Assembly (NCBI RefSeq): GCF_900167915.1
Contig: NZ_FUYM01000011.1
Location: 1-64,000 of the forward strand
Length of the DNA: 64,000 bases
Reading direction: 5' to 3'
Source of the DNA: Rhizorhabdus histidinilytica
GTDB taxonomy: Bacteria; Pseudomonadota; Alphaproteobacteria; Sphingomonadales; Sphingomonadaceae
Shown piece by piece: positions 30,907-40,537 of the stretch. Numbering within the stretch: the first letter of the stretch is position 1; each line of letters begins with the position of its first letter. A program made the translations under genes and the position numbers. The notes beneath the pieces were generated by a model that was given only the letters and a program-made list of their open reading frames with translations, was not told where the DNA came from and made no database searches.

Positions 30907-33567
30907 ATGCTGATCCGCACCAAATTGGCCCCGCCCAACAGGACGATCGACCTGCTGTGGCGCGAGGCGCTGGTCGGGCGGATCACCGGCGCGGCCGAGC
31001 GGCTGGCCGTCCTCTCCGCGCCCGCCGGCTACGGCAAGACGACCCTGCTCAGCCAATGCCATGCCCAGTGGCGGCGCGAGGATGTCGCGGTCGCCTGGTA
31101 CAGCGTCGACGATTCCAAGTTCGAGAGCGACCAGTTCTTCGCCTATCTGATGGCCGCGCTGCACCGTGCCGGGCTGCCGCTGCCCTATTCGCAGGAGGCG
31201 ATCGACGCCGGCCTGCCCGGCCTCGCCGCCGAGGCGGCGGCGCGCGCGATCGTCGTCGCGCTGGAGGCCAGCGAGGAGCCGGTCCGGCTGATCATCGACG
31301 ACTATCACCGCATCGCCTCACCCGCGACCAACCGCTTCCTCGATTATGTGATCGAGCGGATGCCGAATCACGCTGCGATCATCATGGCGATGCGCGGCAT
31401 GCCGGAGATCGCGCTGGCGAGCCTCCGGGTCCGCGGCCAGCTCCTGCTGCTCGAACAGAATGACATAGGCTTTTCCGACAGCGAGGCGCTCCGCTTCCTG
31501 AGCGACCAGTCGAGCAAGGTCGATTGGGGCGAACTGATCGAACGGACCCAGGGCTGGCCCGCCGCGCTGCAATTGCTGCGCCTGTGGCTGGCGGGGCGCG
31601 ACCAGGTCGATACGCTCGATCACCTGACCCGGCGATCGAGCGACCTTGCCGACTATCTGGCCGAGCAGGTCTTCTCCGGCCTGCCGGTCGACGTCCAGCA
31701 GTTCCTGCTCGAAACCTCGATCGCCGAGCGCATCTGCACCGGGCTCGGCGACGCGATCTCGGGGCGCGACGATGGCGCGGACATGCTCGACCAGATGCGC
31801 CGTCGCAACCTGCTGGTGACGCCGCTCGACGATGATGGCGTGTGGTACCGCTTCCACCCGTTGTTGCGCGAGTTTCTCTACGACATGCTCGCGCGGGGCA
31901 GCCAGGCACGGCTCGATGCTCTCCATCTGCGCGCCGCCGCCTGGCTGGCCGGGGAGAATCTGCTGCCCGAGGCGCTGGGTCACGCGGCGCGCGTCTCCGA
32001 TCGGACAGCGGCGACCGCGATCATGGAAGCGGCGGGGGGATGGCGGATGGCGATCCGCGGCGGCCTCGCGCTGCTCCGCCACGTCGACGAGATCGATCAG
32101 GTGTCACCGGCCGACTTCCCTCGCGTCACCCTCGGCCGGGTCTATTTCGCCGCGCAGAACGGCCGCCTGCCCGAGGCGCGGGCGATGCTCGACCGGCTGC
32201 TCGCGGTGCTGCCGCTCGACCGTGTCGAGGCGAGCGACCCCGGCCTCGCCAGCGAGATGCTGTGCAACGACCTCGTCGCCCATATCTACGAGGATCGCGC
32301 GATCCCAGCCGCCTATGGCCGTTTCCTGGAACGGCAGCTCGCCCATGAGGGGCACGATCCGACACTGCGCGTGCTGCTCCATCATCTGTCCTGCCTGGCG
32401 AGCTTCGACCGGGGGGACGACATCTGGTGTCGGGTCCATGGCGAAAAGGCGCTCAAGCTCGCCCGGTCGCACCAGCTCCCGCTGCTTGAAGTCTATGCCT
32501 ATCAATATCTGGGTCTGTCCCAGATTCGCACCGGCCGCCGGCGCGAGGCCGAGCTCTATTTCCGCCGCAGCTTCGAACAGGCCAACCGCCATTTCGGCGA
32601 AGGCAGCGCCCAGGTCGCGGTCGCGATCTCGCTGCTCGCCTACACGCTCTATCTGTCGGGCGACCTGTCGAGCGCGACCGAACTGCTCGAATCGGCGGTG
32701 CCGGTGATCGAGGTGAGCGAGGGCTGGCACGAGGTGTTCGTCGCTGCCTATGCGACCCAGGCCTGGGTCGCGGCGCGGACCGGCGACCTCGCGGCGGCCG
32801 AGCAGGTCATCCAGCGGGGGCGCGAGACGGCGGAGCGCCGCGGCCTGCCGCGCCTGCGCTACCAGCTCGACCTGCTGCGGGCGCGAATCTGGCTCTGCCT
32901 CGACCGGGCCGAGCTGGCCGCTCCCCTGCTCGCCGAGCTGGGCGAGCCGTCGGCGGTGTTCCGCCAGCGCGACCGGCGGCTGTTCTGCGACTATCGCGTC
33001 GCGCTGATCGCCTGCGCGGTCCAGCACGGGCAGCCGGACGAGGCGCTGGCCGCCACGCTCGATGCCGACGTCGCGGAAGCCGGGTCGGTCGCGCTCGACA
33101 TCGAGATGGCGATCCTGCGCGCGGCGGGGGCGGTCGCAGCCGGGCGCCGGATCGAGGCGGCGCACGCCTTCCGCCAGGCGCTGGAAGCGGCGGAGAGCGA
33201 GGGGCTGATCGGCATCGTTTCGCAATTCGGTGCGCTATTGTCGCCGGTGCTGGCGGCGTGCGAGGAGGCGCTCCACCTGTTCGAACCGGCGCAGCGCAGC
33301 ACCATCGCGCGGTTGCGCCAGACGGTCCCCGCCGGACGCCGGAGCGGGACCGCGATCCCGCCCGCGGCGAGCGACGTCATCGTCACCCCGCGCGAGATCG
33401 ACGTGCTGCGCGGCCTGGCCGACGGGCTGTCGAGCAAGGAAATGGCGCGCAGCCTGGGCGTCGCCGAGAGCACGATCAAGACGCACCGCATCAACATCTA
33501 CCGCAAGCTCAACGTCGCCACCCGGTCGCGCGCGATCTCGGCGGCGCGCAACCTGCGGCTGATCTAG
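30907..33567 (+). CDS. MalT-like LuxR-family ATP-dependent regulator
   Basis: Large STAND-type transcription factor of 886 aa. It opens MLIRTKLAPPNR, and the Walker A motif is APAGYGKTT near residue 40. A RLIIDDYHRI Walker B follows, then a long helical repeat region (about 350-800) and a C-terminal LuxR helix-turn-helix (TPREIDVLRGLADG ... AESTIKTHRINIYRKL). Such proteins are ligand- and ATP-activated. ATG 30907 begins the conserved domain; an in-frame GTG at 30868 lies inside the inverted repeat. It is the likely activator of the TonB-Rieske 5 operon downstream, or of the divergent pfpI-like gene (inference from position). Confidence 0.93.
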   Translation: MLIRTKLAPPNRTIDLLWREALVGRITGAAERLAVLSAPAGYGKTTLLSQCHAQWRREDVAVAWYSVDDSKFESDQFFAYLMAALHRAGLPLPYSQEAIDAGLPGLAAEAAARAIVVALEASEEPVRLIIDDYHRIASPATNRFLDYVIERMPNHAAIIMAMRGMPEIALASLRVRGQLLLLEQNDIGFSDSEALRFLSDQSSKVDWGELIERTQGWPAALQLLRLWLAGRDQVDTLDHLTRRSSDLADYLAEQVFSGLPVDVQQFLLETSIAERICTGLGDAISGRDDGADMLDQMRRRNLLVTPLDDDGVWYRFHPLLREFLYDMLARGSQARLDALHLRAAAWLAGENLLPEALGHAARVSDRTAATAIMEAAGGWRMAIRGGLALLRHVDEIDQVSPADFPRVTLGRVYFAAQNGRLPEARAMLDRLLAVLPLDRVEASDPGLASEMLCNDLVAHIYEDRAIPAAYGRFLERQLAHEGHDPTLRVLLHHLSCLASFDRGDDIWCRVHGEKALKLARSHQLPLLEVYAYQYLGLSQIRTGRRREAELYFRRSFEQANRHFGEGSAQVAVAISLLAYTLYLSGDLSSATELLESAVPVIEVSEGWHEVFVAAYATQAWVAARTGDLAAAEQVIQRGRETAERRGLPRLRYQLDLLRARIWLCLDRAELAAPLLAELGEPSAVFRQRDRRLFCDYRVALIACAVQHGQPDEALAATLDADVAEAGSVALDIEMAILRAAGAVAAGRRIEAAHAFRQALEAAESEGLIGIVSQFGALLSPVLAACEEALHLFEPAQRSTIARLRQTVPAGRRSGTAIPPAASDVIVTPREIDVLRGLADGLSSKEMARSLGVAESTIKTHRINIYRKLNVATRSRAISAARNLRLI

Positions 33568-33993
33568 GTCGTCGCCGCCCGCGACATCAGCTTTCCGACG
33601 CTCCGAAGGAAGCCGCATGGACCGAGTGCGTCCGCTGTCCGATCGGGTCTCCGGCGACGGCCATCCCGCCGCTCGTGAACTGCCGTCGAGCTATCATGAC
33701 CGAATCGTCGACCCGATGGGGAACTGGCGCGCTTCACCGTCCTGCGGCGTCCCCATGCAGGGCAGCTCGTCCACCGCTACTCCGAACGTAATCCAGGGAG
33801 CCGGCCGAGCGGGCTGCGGACCCGTCGCCCATCGCCACCGCACCGGTCCAGTTTCCGGTCGTGCGCTCCATCCATTCCCGCGCCGCCGCTCCACCTTTTC
33901 TACCGATATACGCGGACGCCTCCCTCGCCATAGCCTTGGGACACGACGCACGGGTCAGAGCCCGGCGCGCGGCATATCGAGGGGGACGTGGAG
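33568..33993. other. 426-base intergenic region before TonB receptor 2
   Basis: No convincing gene. An open frame of 126 codons (33617-33997) has Arg/Ser/Pro-rich composition, no recognisable domain and overlaps the next start. No copy of the island operator is seen. The region should hold the promoter of the TonB-Rieske 5 module. Confidence 0.6.
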
Positions 33994-36081
33994 ATGACAT
34001 TCAGGAACCGCATGTTGGCCGGGCTGCTCGGCACCGCCTGCCTGTTCACGGGCAGCGCCGCTTTCGCACAGGATGCCGCCGATGGCGCCGATCCCGCCGA
34101 GGGCAACGACATCGTCGTCACCGCGCGGCAGCGGTCGGAGAGCCTGCAGCAGGTGCCGGATTCGATCACCGTCTTTTCCGCCAGGACGATCGACGAGGCC
34201 GGGATCCGCAGCATCGACGACGTCACCGCGTTGATGCCGAACATCTCGCTGGTCGATTCGCAGGACGCCGGCACGGTCGCCATCAACATCCGCGGCATCG
34301 GTCAGGTCCGCAACGGCGAGGCGCCGGTAGCCCTCGTCGTCGACGGGGTGCAGATGACCTCGACCGACATGATCAAGCAGGCGCTGCTCGACCTCGACCA
34401 GATCGAGGTGCTCAAGGGGCCGCAGGGCGCGCTCTACGGCCGCAACGCGATCGGCGGCGCGATCAACATCACCACGAAGCGCCCGACCAACGAGCTGCAG
34501 GGTCGCGTCTCGGTGGACTATGCCAATGGCGACGACCGCCGGCTGTCGGGGACGCTGAGCGGCGCGCTGGTGCCCGACCGGCTGCTGTTCCGCATCGCCG
34601 GCGACTATCGCAAGTTCGACGGCGTCTTCCACAACGTCACGCTCGACCGGAAGGTCGACTTCGTCGAGGACCTCAACCTGCGCGGCCGGCTGATCTTCAC
34701 GCCGACCGAGCGGCTGACGGTCGACCTGCGCGGTTCCTATGGCGATCTGAAGGCGGGCGCCTCCTGGTACATCCCACTGCCCGACGGCCAGCCGAACAAC
34801 ACCAGCGTGCCGATCCAGAACGACTTCCTCGGCCGCAGCCCACGCACGGTGAAGGACGGGTCGCTCAAGGTCGACTATGAGTTCGATCCGTTCACGCTGA
34901 GCTCGATCAGCGCGTTCAACACGACCAGGATCGACCTGAGCGAGGATCTCGACTGGTTCCCGCAGTCGATCCTCGGCGCGACCCAGCTCCGCCGCTACGA
35001 GAGCTTCACCCAGGAGTTCCGGCTGGCTTCCCCTTCGGCGCAGAAGCTGCGCTGGACGGCGGGCGCCTATCTGCTCGACGCGCGGCGCCGGGTCGACACG
35101 GTCGTCCTGATCTCGCCCGATCCGACCGCGTCGGGGCTGCCGGCCTCGGCCTATATTCCGCTGCCGGCTGCGCGCGCGACCGAGGACATCCTGACCAAGG
35201 CCGCCTATGCCCAGCTCAACTACAGCGTCACCGACGCGATCGAGCTGACCGGTGCGCTGCGCTACGACGATGACCGTCGCGAGCAGACCAACCGGCTCGT
35301 GCCGGGCCCGAAGCGCAAGGCCAATTTCGACGAATGGCAGCCTAAGGTCTCGATCAAATATTCGCCGACCCCCGACACCATGGTCTATGCGACCGCGGCG
35401 CGGGGCTTCCGCAGCGGCGGCTTCAACCCGCCCAACGCGGTCTTCCCGGCGATCTACAAGCCCGAGGTCGCCGACACGCTGGAGATCGGCAGCAAGAACA
35501 GCCTGCTCGATCGCCGGCTGACGCTCAACGCCGCCGCCTTCTATATGCGGTACAAGGACCAGCAGGTCTTCATCCTGAACGTCGCCGACCAGGGCATCGT
35601 CAACGTCGGCAAGACCGATATATACGGCTTCGAGCTGGAGGCGCAGGCGCGGCCGGTCCGTAACCTCCAGCTCGGCGCGTCGCTCGGCTTCATCGATACG
35701 AAGATCAAGGATTTCGACGGCACCGCGCGGTTCCGCGGCAACCGGGTGCCGCTGACCTATCGCTGGTCCTATACCGCGTTCGGCCAGTACCGGGCGCCGC
35801 TCGGCGACGACCGCGCCATCGTCGCCCGCATCGACTATTCGGGCCGGTCCGGCAATTACTGGCACATCGACAATGCCGACCGGCAGGACGCGGTCCACCT
35901 CGTCAACGCCCGGCTGACCTACGATGCCAAGCGCTACTCGATCGCGCTCTACGCCACCAACCTGTTCAAGGAACGCTACACCGAGGAATTCTTCGCCAAG
36001 GAATTCTCGGCCGGCGCCGCCGACATCCGCTATCCGGGCCAACCGCGTCGCTATGGCGTCTCGGCGACCCTCAACTTCTGA
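33994..36081 (+). CDS. TonB-dependent outer-membrane receptor 2
   Basis: Active transporter of 695 aa. Signal peptide MTFRNRMLAGLLG...AFAQ, plug start DIVVTARQRSESLQQVPDSI, VEVLKGPQGALYGRNAIGG and a barrel ending YGVSATLNF. The ATG at 33994 has an AGGGGGACG Shine-Dalgarno; a GTG two codons earlier is possible. The Rieske 5 gene follows after 11 bases, so uptake and oxygenation are in one transcript. Closest in style to receptors for aromatic or terpenoid substrates in sphingomonads, but the ligand is unknown. Confidence 0.94.
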   Translation: MTFRNRMLAGLLGTACLFTGSAAFAQDAADGADPAEGNDIVVTARQRSESLQQVPDSITVFSARTIDEAGIRSIDDVTALMPNISLVDSQDAGTVAINIRGIGQVRNGEAPVALVVDGVQMTSTDMIKQALLDLDQIEVLKGPQGALYGRNAIGGAINITTKRPTNELQGRVSVDYANGDDRRLSGTLSGALVPDRLLFRIAGDYRKFDGVFHNVTLDRKVDFVEDLNLRGRLIFTPTERLTVDLRGSYGDLKAGASWYIPLPDGQPNNTSVPIQNDFLGRSPRTVKDGSLKVDYEFDPFTLSSISAFNTTRIDLSEDLDWFPQSILGATQLRRYESFTQEFRLASPSAQKLRWTAGAYLLDARRRVDTVVLISPDPTASGLPASAYIPLPAARATEDILTKAAYAQLNYSVTDAIELTGALRYDDDRREQTNRLVPGPKRKANFDEWQPKVSIKYSPTPDTMVYATAARGFRSGGFNPPNAVFPAIYKPEVADTLEIGSKNSLLDRRLTLNAAAFYMRYKDQQVFILNVADQGIVNVGKTDIYGFELEAQARPVRNLQLGASLGFIDTKIKDFDGTARFRGNRVPLTYRWSYTAFGQYRAPLGDDRAIVARIDYSGRSGNYWHIDNADRQDAVHLVNARLTYDAKRYSIALYATNLFKERYTEEFFAKEFSAGAADIRYPGQPRRYGVSATLNF

Positions 36082-36092
36082 CGGGGCCATTC

Positions 36093-37145
36093 ATGTCGAC
36101 CCACCCGCGCGACCTAGAGGAGTTCTTCCACGGCCGGACGGCGGCGATCGAGTTGATCGACCGCCGCCGCCACGGGCGCGACGTCACCTATGAAGGCGAC
36201 GGCGACCTGTTCACCCAGAGCTGGTTTCCGCTGTGCCGGTCGAGCGAGGTGGCGCCCGGCGCGGTGCTGGGCCGCAATTTCCTCGACGGGCGGGTCGCGG
36301 TCTACCGGACCGAGGACGGCACGGCGAACGTGGTCAGCGCCTATTGCCCGCACAACGGAGCCGACCTGTCGATCGGCAAGGTGGCGGGCGACCGGCTGGT
36401 CTGCGCCTTCCACCATTGGGAATTCGATCGGAGCGGCCGGTGCAGCGCTACCCCCACGGGCGACCGGATCGTCGAGGGTATGAAGGTCTTCCGCTATCCG
36501 GTGCAGGAGCGCTTCGGCCTGATATGGGCATTCAACGGCACCGAGCCGCTGTTCGACCTGCCCGAGCTCGGTTTCCCCGACGAGGACCTCGCTTTCCACG
36601 CCGACATCCCCAGCCTCGACCTGCTGGCCGATCCCTGGGTGTTCATGTGCAACACGTCCGACTTCAACCATATCGAGGTCGTCCACGGGATCGACATCCA
36701 GGGTGACGCGACCAGCGACATCAACTGGCATGAATTCGGCTACGACTATGACCTGAAGGGCCGCTTCAGGGAGACCGGCGCCGCCATCGAGTATAAGGTC
36801 GGCATCCGCGGCTCGAACATCTTCTACCAGATGGGCAGCGTGAACGGGCGCTGGTTCGCCTTCCTCTATCCGTGCGGCATCCACCGTCCGGGCACGCTGC
36901 GCAGCTATTTCGTCATCGCCACGCGCAAGTCCGACGGTACGCCCGAGGACGACGCCCGTGTGGCGGAGACGCTCGACTTCGCGCAGAAGCTGGAGATCGC
37001 GGTGGTCGACCAGGACGTCGAGATCCTCAACAGCATCCGCTTCACCCGCGGCATGTTCACCCGCAGCGACAAGGCGCTGGGCCGCTTCGTCGATTATCTG
37101 AAGACCTATCCGCGCGCGCATCCCGGCGCGGACTTCATCCGATAG
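36093..37145 (+). CDS. Rieske non-heme iron oxygenase (Rieske 5), short subfamily
   Basis: Oxygenase of 350 aa. Rieske ligands are C85/H87 (YCPHNGADL) and C104/H107 (CAFHHW). The iron site reads NTSDFNHIEVVHG, so an Asp/Asn-rich segment precedes the two histidines, and VVDQDVEIL likely gives the acidic ligand. Length and layout match phthalate/vanillate-demethylase-type (group I) monooxygenases rather than ring-dihydroxylating alpha/beta enzymes. It is co-transcribed with a TonB receptor, an SRPBCC protein and an AMP ligase. No dedicated reductase is present. Confidence 0.93.
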   Translation: MSTHPRDLEEFFHGRTAAIELIDRRRHGRDVTYEGDGDLFTQSWFPLCRSSEVAPGAVLGRNFLDGRVAVYRTEDGTANVVSAYCPHNGADLSIGKVAGDRLVCAFHHWEFDRSGRCSATPTGDRIVEGMKVFRYPVQERFGLIWAFNGTEPLFDLPELGFPDEDLAFHADIPSLDLLADPWVFMCNTSDFNHIEVVHGIDIQGDATSDINWHEFGYDYDLKGRFRETGAAIEYKVGIRGSNIFYQMGSVNGRWFAFLYPCGIHRPGTLRSYFVIATRKSDGTPEDDARVAETLDFAQKLEIAVVDQDVEILNSIRFTRGMFTRSDKALGRFVDYLKTYPRAHPGADFIR

Positions 37146-37156
37146 GGGAGACGCAT

Positions 37157-37621
37157 ATGGAGACGGTGGCGATCGCGCAACGCATCGAGGCCCCGGCCGA
37201 CAAGGTCTGGGCGCTGGTCGGCGATTTCGGCGGCGATGTCCTGACCCGCGGCTATGTCGCGCGGGTGGAGGTCGCGGGGAAGGGCATCGGCGCCCGTCGC
37301 ACCTATCATCTCGATCCGTCGATCGGTGGCGGCGCGGTGGTCGAACGGCTCGTCGAGCTCGACGATGTCGAGCGTGCGATCGGCTATGACATGGTCGACT
37401 ATGGCCCGCTGCCCTGGGCCGACTATGGCGGACGGATCACCGTCACGCCGGCCGGCTCCGGCGCCTGCATCCTCGTCGTCCGCACTCGCTTCCTGCCGCT
37501 CGACCCGGCGCGGGGAGAGGAGCTGCGCGGCCTGTCGCGCGGCAATATCGGCCACTATTTCGACAATGTCCGCGCCGCGCTCGACATCGGGACGACGGAG
37601 GCGCTTGTCGGATCGCCCTGA
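37157..37621 (+). CDS. SRPBCC (START-like) family protein
   Basis: Hydrophobic-cavity protein of 154 aa opening METVAIAQRIEAPADKVWALVGDF, the usual SRPBCC/polyketide-cyclase start, with RRTYHLDPSIGGGAVVERLVELD and the C-terminal long helix RGNIGHYFDNVRAAL. The ATG follows AGGGGAG by 7 bases and lies 11 bases after Rieske 5. It may bind or cyclise or isomerise the oxygenase product, or act as a lipid-binding carrier; the function is not known. Confidence 0.85.
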   Translation: METVAIAQRIEAPADKVWALVGDFGGDVLTRGYVARVEVAGKGIGARRTYHLDPSIGGGAVVERLVELDDVERAIGYDMVDYGPLPWADYGGRITVTPAGSGACILVVRTRFLPLDPARGEELRGLSRGNIGHYFDNVRAALDIGTTEALVGSP

Positions 37622-37669
37622 TCGATGGCAGCTTGCCGCCAAACCCTGGATAGAAGGGGGGAGGATGGC

Positions 37670-39241
37670 ATGAACGGATCGATGCTCGACTGGCCGCTGA
37701 CGCTCGACCGGATCCTGGTCCATGCGGAGCGGTGGCATCCCGATCAGGCGGTGGTCGGCGCCGCGCCCGACGGGACGATGGCGCGGCGGACCTATGCCGA
37801 ATGCGCCGACCGCGCGCGGCGGCTCTCGGCGGCGCTGGTCGCGCATGGGATCGAACCCGGCGACCGCGTCGCCACCCTGGGCTGGAACACGCTCCCGCAT
37901 TTCGAGGCGTGGTACGCCATCATGGGCATCGGCGCGGTGTGCCACACGCTCAACCTGCGGATGGATGCGGCGCAGCTCGCCTGGATCGCGCGCGACGCCG
38001 GGGACCGGCTGCTGCTGGTCGATCCGGCGCTGCTGCCGGTGGCGGAGGCGATGCGTGCGCTCTGCCCCGCGATCGAGGGCATCATCGTGCTGGGCGCGGG
38101 CACCGACGCGCTGATCGCGGCGCACGATCCGGCGCGCTGGGGCGGCTTCGGCGAGGATCAGCCCGCCGGCCTCTGCTACACCTCGGGCACCACCGGCGAT
38201 CCCAAGGGGGTGCTCTACACCCACCGTTCCAACTTCCTCCACACGCTGGCGATCATCCAGCCCGACCTGTTCGGCATCGGCGCCGCCGACAGCGTGCTGC
38301 CGATCGTGCCGATGTTCCATGCCAACGCCTGGGGCATCGCCTTCGCTGCCCCGGCGGTCGGCGCCAAGCTGGTGCTGCCCGGCGCGCGGCTTGACGGCGC
38401 CAGCGTCCACCGGCTGATCGCCGGGGAGGGGGTGACGATGTCGGCGGCGGTGCCCACCGTATGGCAGGGGCTGCTCGACCATCTCGATCGCGTGGGCGGC
38501 GGGCTGGCGCCGCTGCGCCGGGTGGTGATCGGTGGATCGGCATGCCCGCCGTCGATGCAGCGTCGCCTGACCGACCATTACGGCATCGAGGTGCGCCACG
38601 CCTGGGGCATGACCGAATTGTCGCCGCTCGGTACAGTTGCCGCCCCCAGCGCGGCGTCGGCGGCGTTGTCGCCCGAGGAAGGCGGTCGCCTGCTCCAGTC
38701 GCAGGGCCGCCCGCCGCTGGGCGTCGACCTCAAGGTGGTCAGCGACGATCCCGATGCCGGACCGGACACCCCGGGGCGGCTGTTCGCGCGCGGCTATGCC
38801 ACGGTCGGCCGCTATTTCGGCCGCGACACCCCTGCCACCGACGCGGAGGGCTGGTTCGAGACCGGCGACGTCGCGGTGATCGACCGCCACGGCTTCCTTC
38901 ATATCACCGACCGCGACAAGGACGTGGTCAAGTCGGGCGGCGAATGGATCAGCTCGCAGGGGCTGGAGGCGATCGCCGCCGAACATCCGGCGGTCGCGCA
39001 TTGTGCGGTGATCGCCGCCGATTGCGATCGCTGGGGCGAGCGGCCGCTGCTCGTCGTCCAGCTGCGCGAAGGCGAGGATTGCTCCGACGCTTCGCTGCTG
39101 GAGCCGTTCGACGGGACGGTGCCGCGCTGGTGGGTGCCTGACGGGATCGTCCGGGTCGATGCCATGCCGCTGGGCGCGACGGGCAAGATCGACAAGCGGG
39201 CGTTGCGCGACGCCTATCGAGACCATTTGCGCGCGTCCTGA
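37670..39241 (+). CDS. AMP-dependent acyl-CoA synthetase (long-chain-type)
   Basis: ANL ligase of 523 aa. CYTSGTTGDPKGVLYTHRS near residue 170 is the phosphate-binding motif, followed by WGMTELSPLG, GWFETGDVA, and RDKDVVKSGGEWIS. The C-terminal catalytic lysine is in ATGKIDKRALR. A GGGGGGAGG Shine-Dalgarno precedes ATG 37670, 48 bases after the SRPBCC stop. It should activate the acid produced in the Rieske 5 module. It resembles medium/long-chain ligases more than benzoate ligases. Confidence 0.93.
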   Translation: MNGSMLDWPLTLDRILVHAERWHPDQAVVGAAPDGTMARRTYAECADRARRLSAALVAHGIEPGDRVATLGWNTLPHFEAWYAIMGIGAVCHTLNLRMDAAQLAWIARDAGDRLLLVDPALLPVAEAMRALCPAIEGIIVLGAGTDALIAAHDPARWGGFGEDQPAGLCYTSGTTGDPKGVLYTHRSNFLHTLAIIQPDLFGIGAADSVLPIVPMFHANAWGIAFAAPAVGAKLVLPGARLDGASVHRLIAGEGVTMSAAVPTVWQGLLDHLDRVGGGLAPLRRVVIGGSACPPSMQRRLTDHYGIEVRHAWGMTELSPLGTVAAPSAASAALSPEEGGRLLQSQGRPPLGVDLKVVSDDPDAGPDTPGRLFARGYATVGRYFGRDTPATDAEGWFETGDVAVIDRHGFLHITDRDKDVVKSGGEWISSQGLEAIAAEHPAVAHCAVIAADCDRWGERPLLVVQLREGEDCSDASLLEPFDGTVPRWWVPDGIVRVDAMPLGATGKIDKRALRDAYRDHLRAS

Positions 39242-39248
39242 AGGCAAG

Positions 39249-39286
39249 GGAAGCGAGCCCGCCCGAGCGGAGCCGGGCCCGCTTCC
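39249..39286 (+). terminator. Hairpin after the Rieske 5 operon
   Basis: GGAAGCGAGCCCG pairs with CGGGCCCGCTTCC (12 of 13 positions) across a 12-base loop, 7 bases after the ligase stop. A second hairpin CCGCTCC-GGGACC-GGGGAGCGG-like follows at about 39291-39312. No T-run, so termination strength is uncertain. Confidence 0.55.
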
Positions 39287-39321
39287 GTACCGCTCCGGGA
39301 CCGGGGAGCGGCGGGGGGACC

Positions 39322-39585
39322 TCAGCCCGCGGAGGCGCCCTTCGCGGCTTCGGCGGCGCGGCAGGCCTCGGGCGAGCGGGCCGGAAGGGTGGTCGCGACG
39401 CGGTTGCCGGACGGATTGTCGCGGGCGACGGCGCAGGGCTGGGGTGCGACCGGGCGGAAGGCGCGGGCGTGGAGCTTGCCCGGTGGCACCGCGACCTCGC
39501 GATGCGTCGCGCGCAGGTCGGCGGCGGCCAACGGCGACGCCGCGAGCAGCGAGAGCGAAACGGCGGACAGGATCAGGCGCATCAT
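39322..39585 (-). CDS. Small secreted protein of unknown function
   Basis: Predicted 87-aa protein. It begins MMRLILSAVSLSLLAASPLAAADL, a good signal peptide with AAA-type cleavage, leaving about 64 residues. The mature part has two Cys (PQPCAVARD and SPEACRAAE) that could form a disulfide. No family recognised. It is convergent with the ligase operon and divergent from the response regulator gene. An ATG one codon later is an equally good start. Codon use fits a real gene, but support is modest. Confidence 0.55.
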   Translation of the reverse strand: MMRLILSAVSLSLLAASPLAAADLRATHREVAVPPGKLHARAFRPVAPQPCAVARDNPSGNRVATTLPARSPEACRAAEAAKGASAG

Positions 39586-39826
39586 CGATCTCCGATATCG
39601 GTTTTCGACGTGCAGCTAGGCGGGCCGCGTTGCTCCCGGATCGCGATCGTGTAAGAAATCATGTCCGCGCGCCGGGCGGCAATCTCTCGGGGCGGTTGCG
39701 TGACCATTTCAAACTATTGCTGCGGCGATGCAGCAACAGTTTTTGCGCGGTGCAACCGTTGACGCTCCTGCCCGGCGTACATAGGTGCGGAGGCGATCAC
39801 CCCGTATCGAGACGAGGCTGCCCATC

Positions 39827-40537
39827 GTGACGTCGAGTACCATATTGCTGGTCGAGGATGATCCGTCGCTCCGCGTCCTTACGGCGCGGGCGTTGCAGGA
39901 GAACGGCTATATCGTGCGTCCCGCCGCGACCGGACCGGAGATGTGGATCGCCTTCAACGCCGAGCCGATCGACCTGATCATCCTGGACATCATGCTGCCC
40001 GGCACCAACGGTATCGAGCTGTGCCGCCAGCTCCGGCAGAAGAGCGACGTCCCGATCATCTTCATCAGCGCCAAGGGCAGCGAGACCGATCGCGTCATCG
40101 GGCTGGAGATCGGCGCCGACGACTATCTCGCCAAGCCGTTCGGTACGCGCGAGCTGATGGCGCGGGTGCGCGCCGTGCTGCGTCGCGGCGGCATGGACCG
40201 GCAGAGCGAGCAGAGCCGCCGCAACGAGGCGCGCTTCGACGGCTGGCAGGTCAATTTCCCGCGCCGCGAGTTGACCTCGCCGAGCGGCGCGGTGGTCGAC
40301 CTGACCGGCGCCGAGTTCGACCTGCTGTCGAGCTTCCTGCACAATGCCCAGCGGGTGATCGCGCGCGAGCGGCTGATCGAGCTGTCGCGCACCCGGCTGG
40401 GCGATGCCTCCGATCGCAGCATCGACGTGCTGGTCAGCCGGCTGCGCCGCAAGCTGCAGGGCGAGGGCCGCGACGCGCCGATCACCACCGTTCGCGGCGT
40501 CGGCTATATGTTCAACGCCGAAGTGACCCGCGCTTGA
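39827..40537 (+). CDS. OmpR/PhoB-family response regulator
   Basis: Two-component response regulator of 236 aa. The receiver domain has the acidic pocket VEDD (residues 9-12), phospho-acceptor D54 (ILDIMLPG), the conserved Thr/Ser region FISAKG and K103 (LAKPF). The C-terminal winged-helix domain ends with DVLVSRLRRKLQ and the typical TVRGVGYMF. GTG 39827 gives the standard receiver start. The last 4 bases overlap the kinase start. Its targets are unknown; nearby porins are candidates. Confidence 0.92.
   Translation: MTSSTILLVEDDPSLRVLTARALQENGYIVRPAATGPEMWIAFNAEPIDLIILDIMLPGTNGIELCRQLRQKSDVPIIFISAKGSETDRVIGLEIGADDYLAKPFGTRELMARVRAVLRRGGMDRQSEQSRRNEARFDGWQVNFPRRELTSPSGAVVDLTGAEFDLLSSFLHNAQRVIARERLIELSRTRLGDASDRSIDVLVSRLRRKLQGEGRDAPITTVRGVGYMFNAEVTRA

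Noticed and set aside
33617-33997. 126-codon open frame between the LuxR-type gene and TonB receptor 2
   Set aside because: Arg/Ser/Pro-rich composition, no family match, overlaps the next start.
33955-39247. Long minus-strand frames (711 and 713 codons) over TonB receptor 2 and the AMP ligase
   Set aside because: No domains, no start signals, and perfect overlap with strong plus-strand genes.
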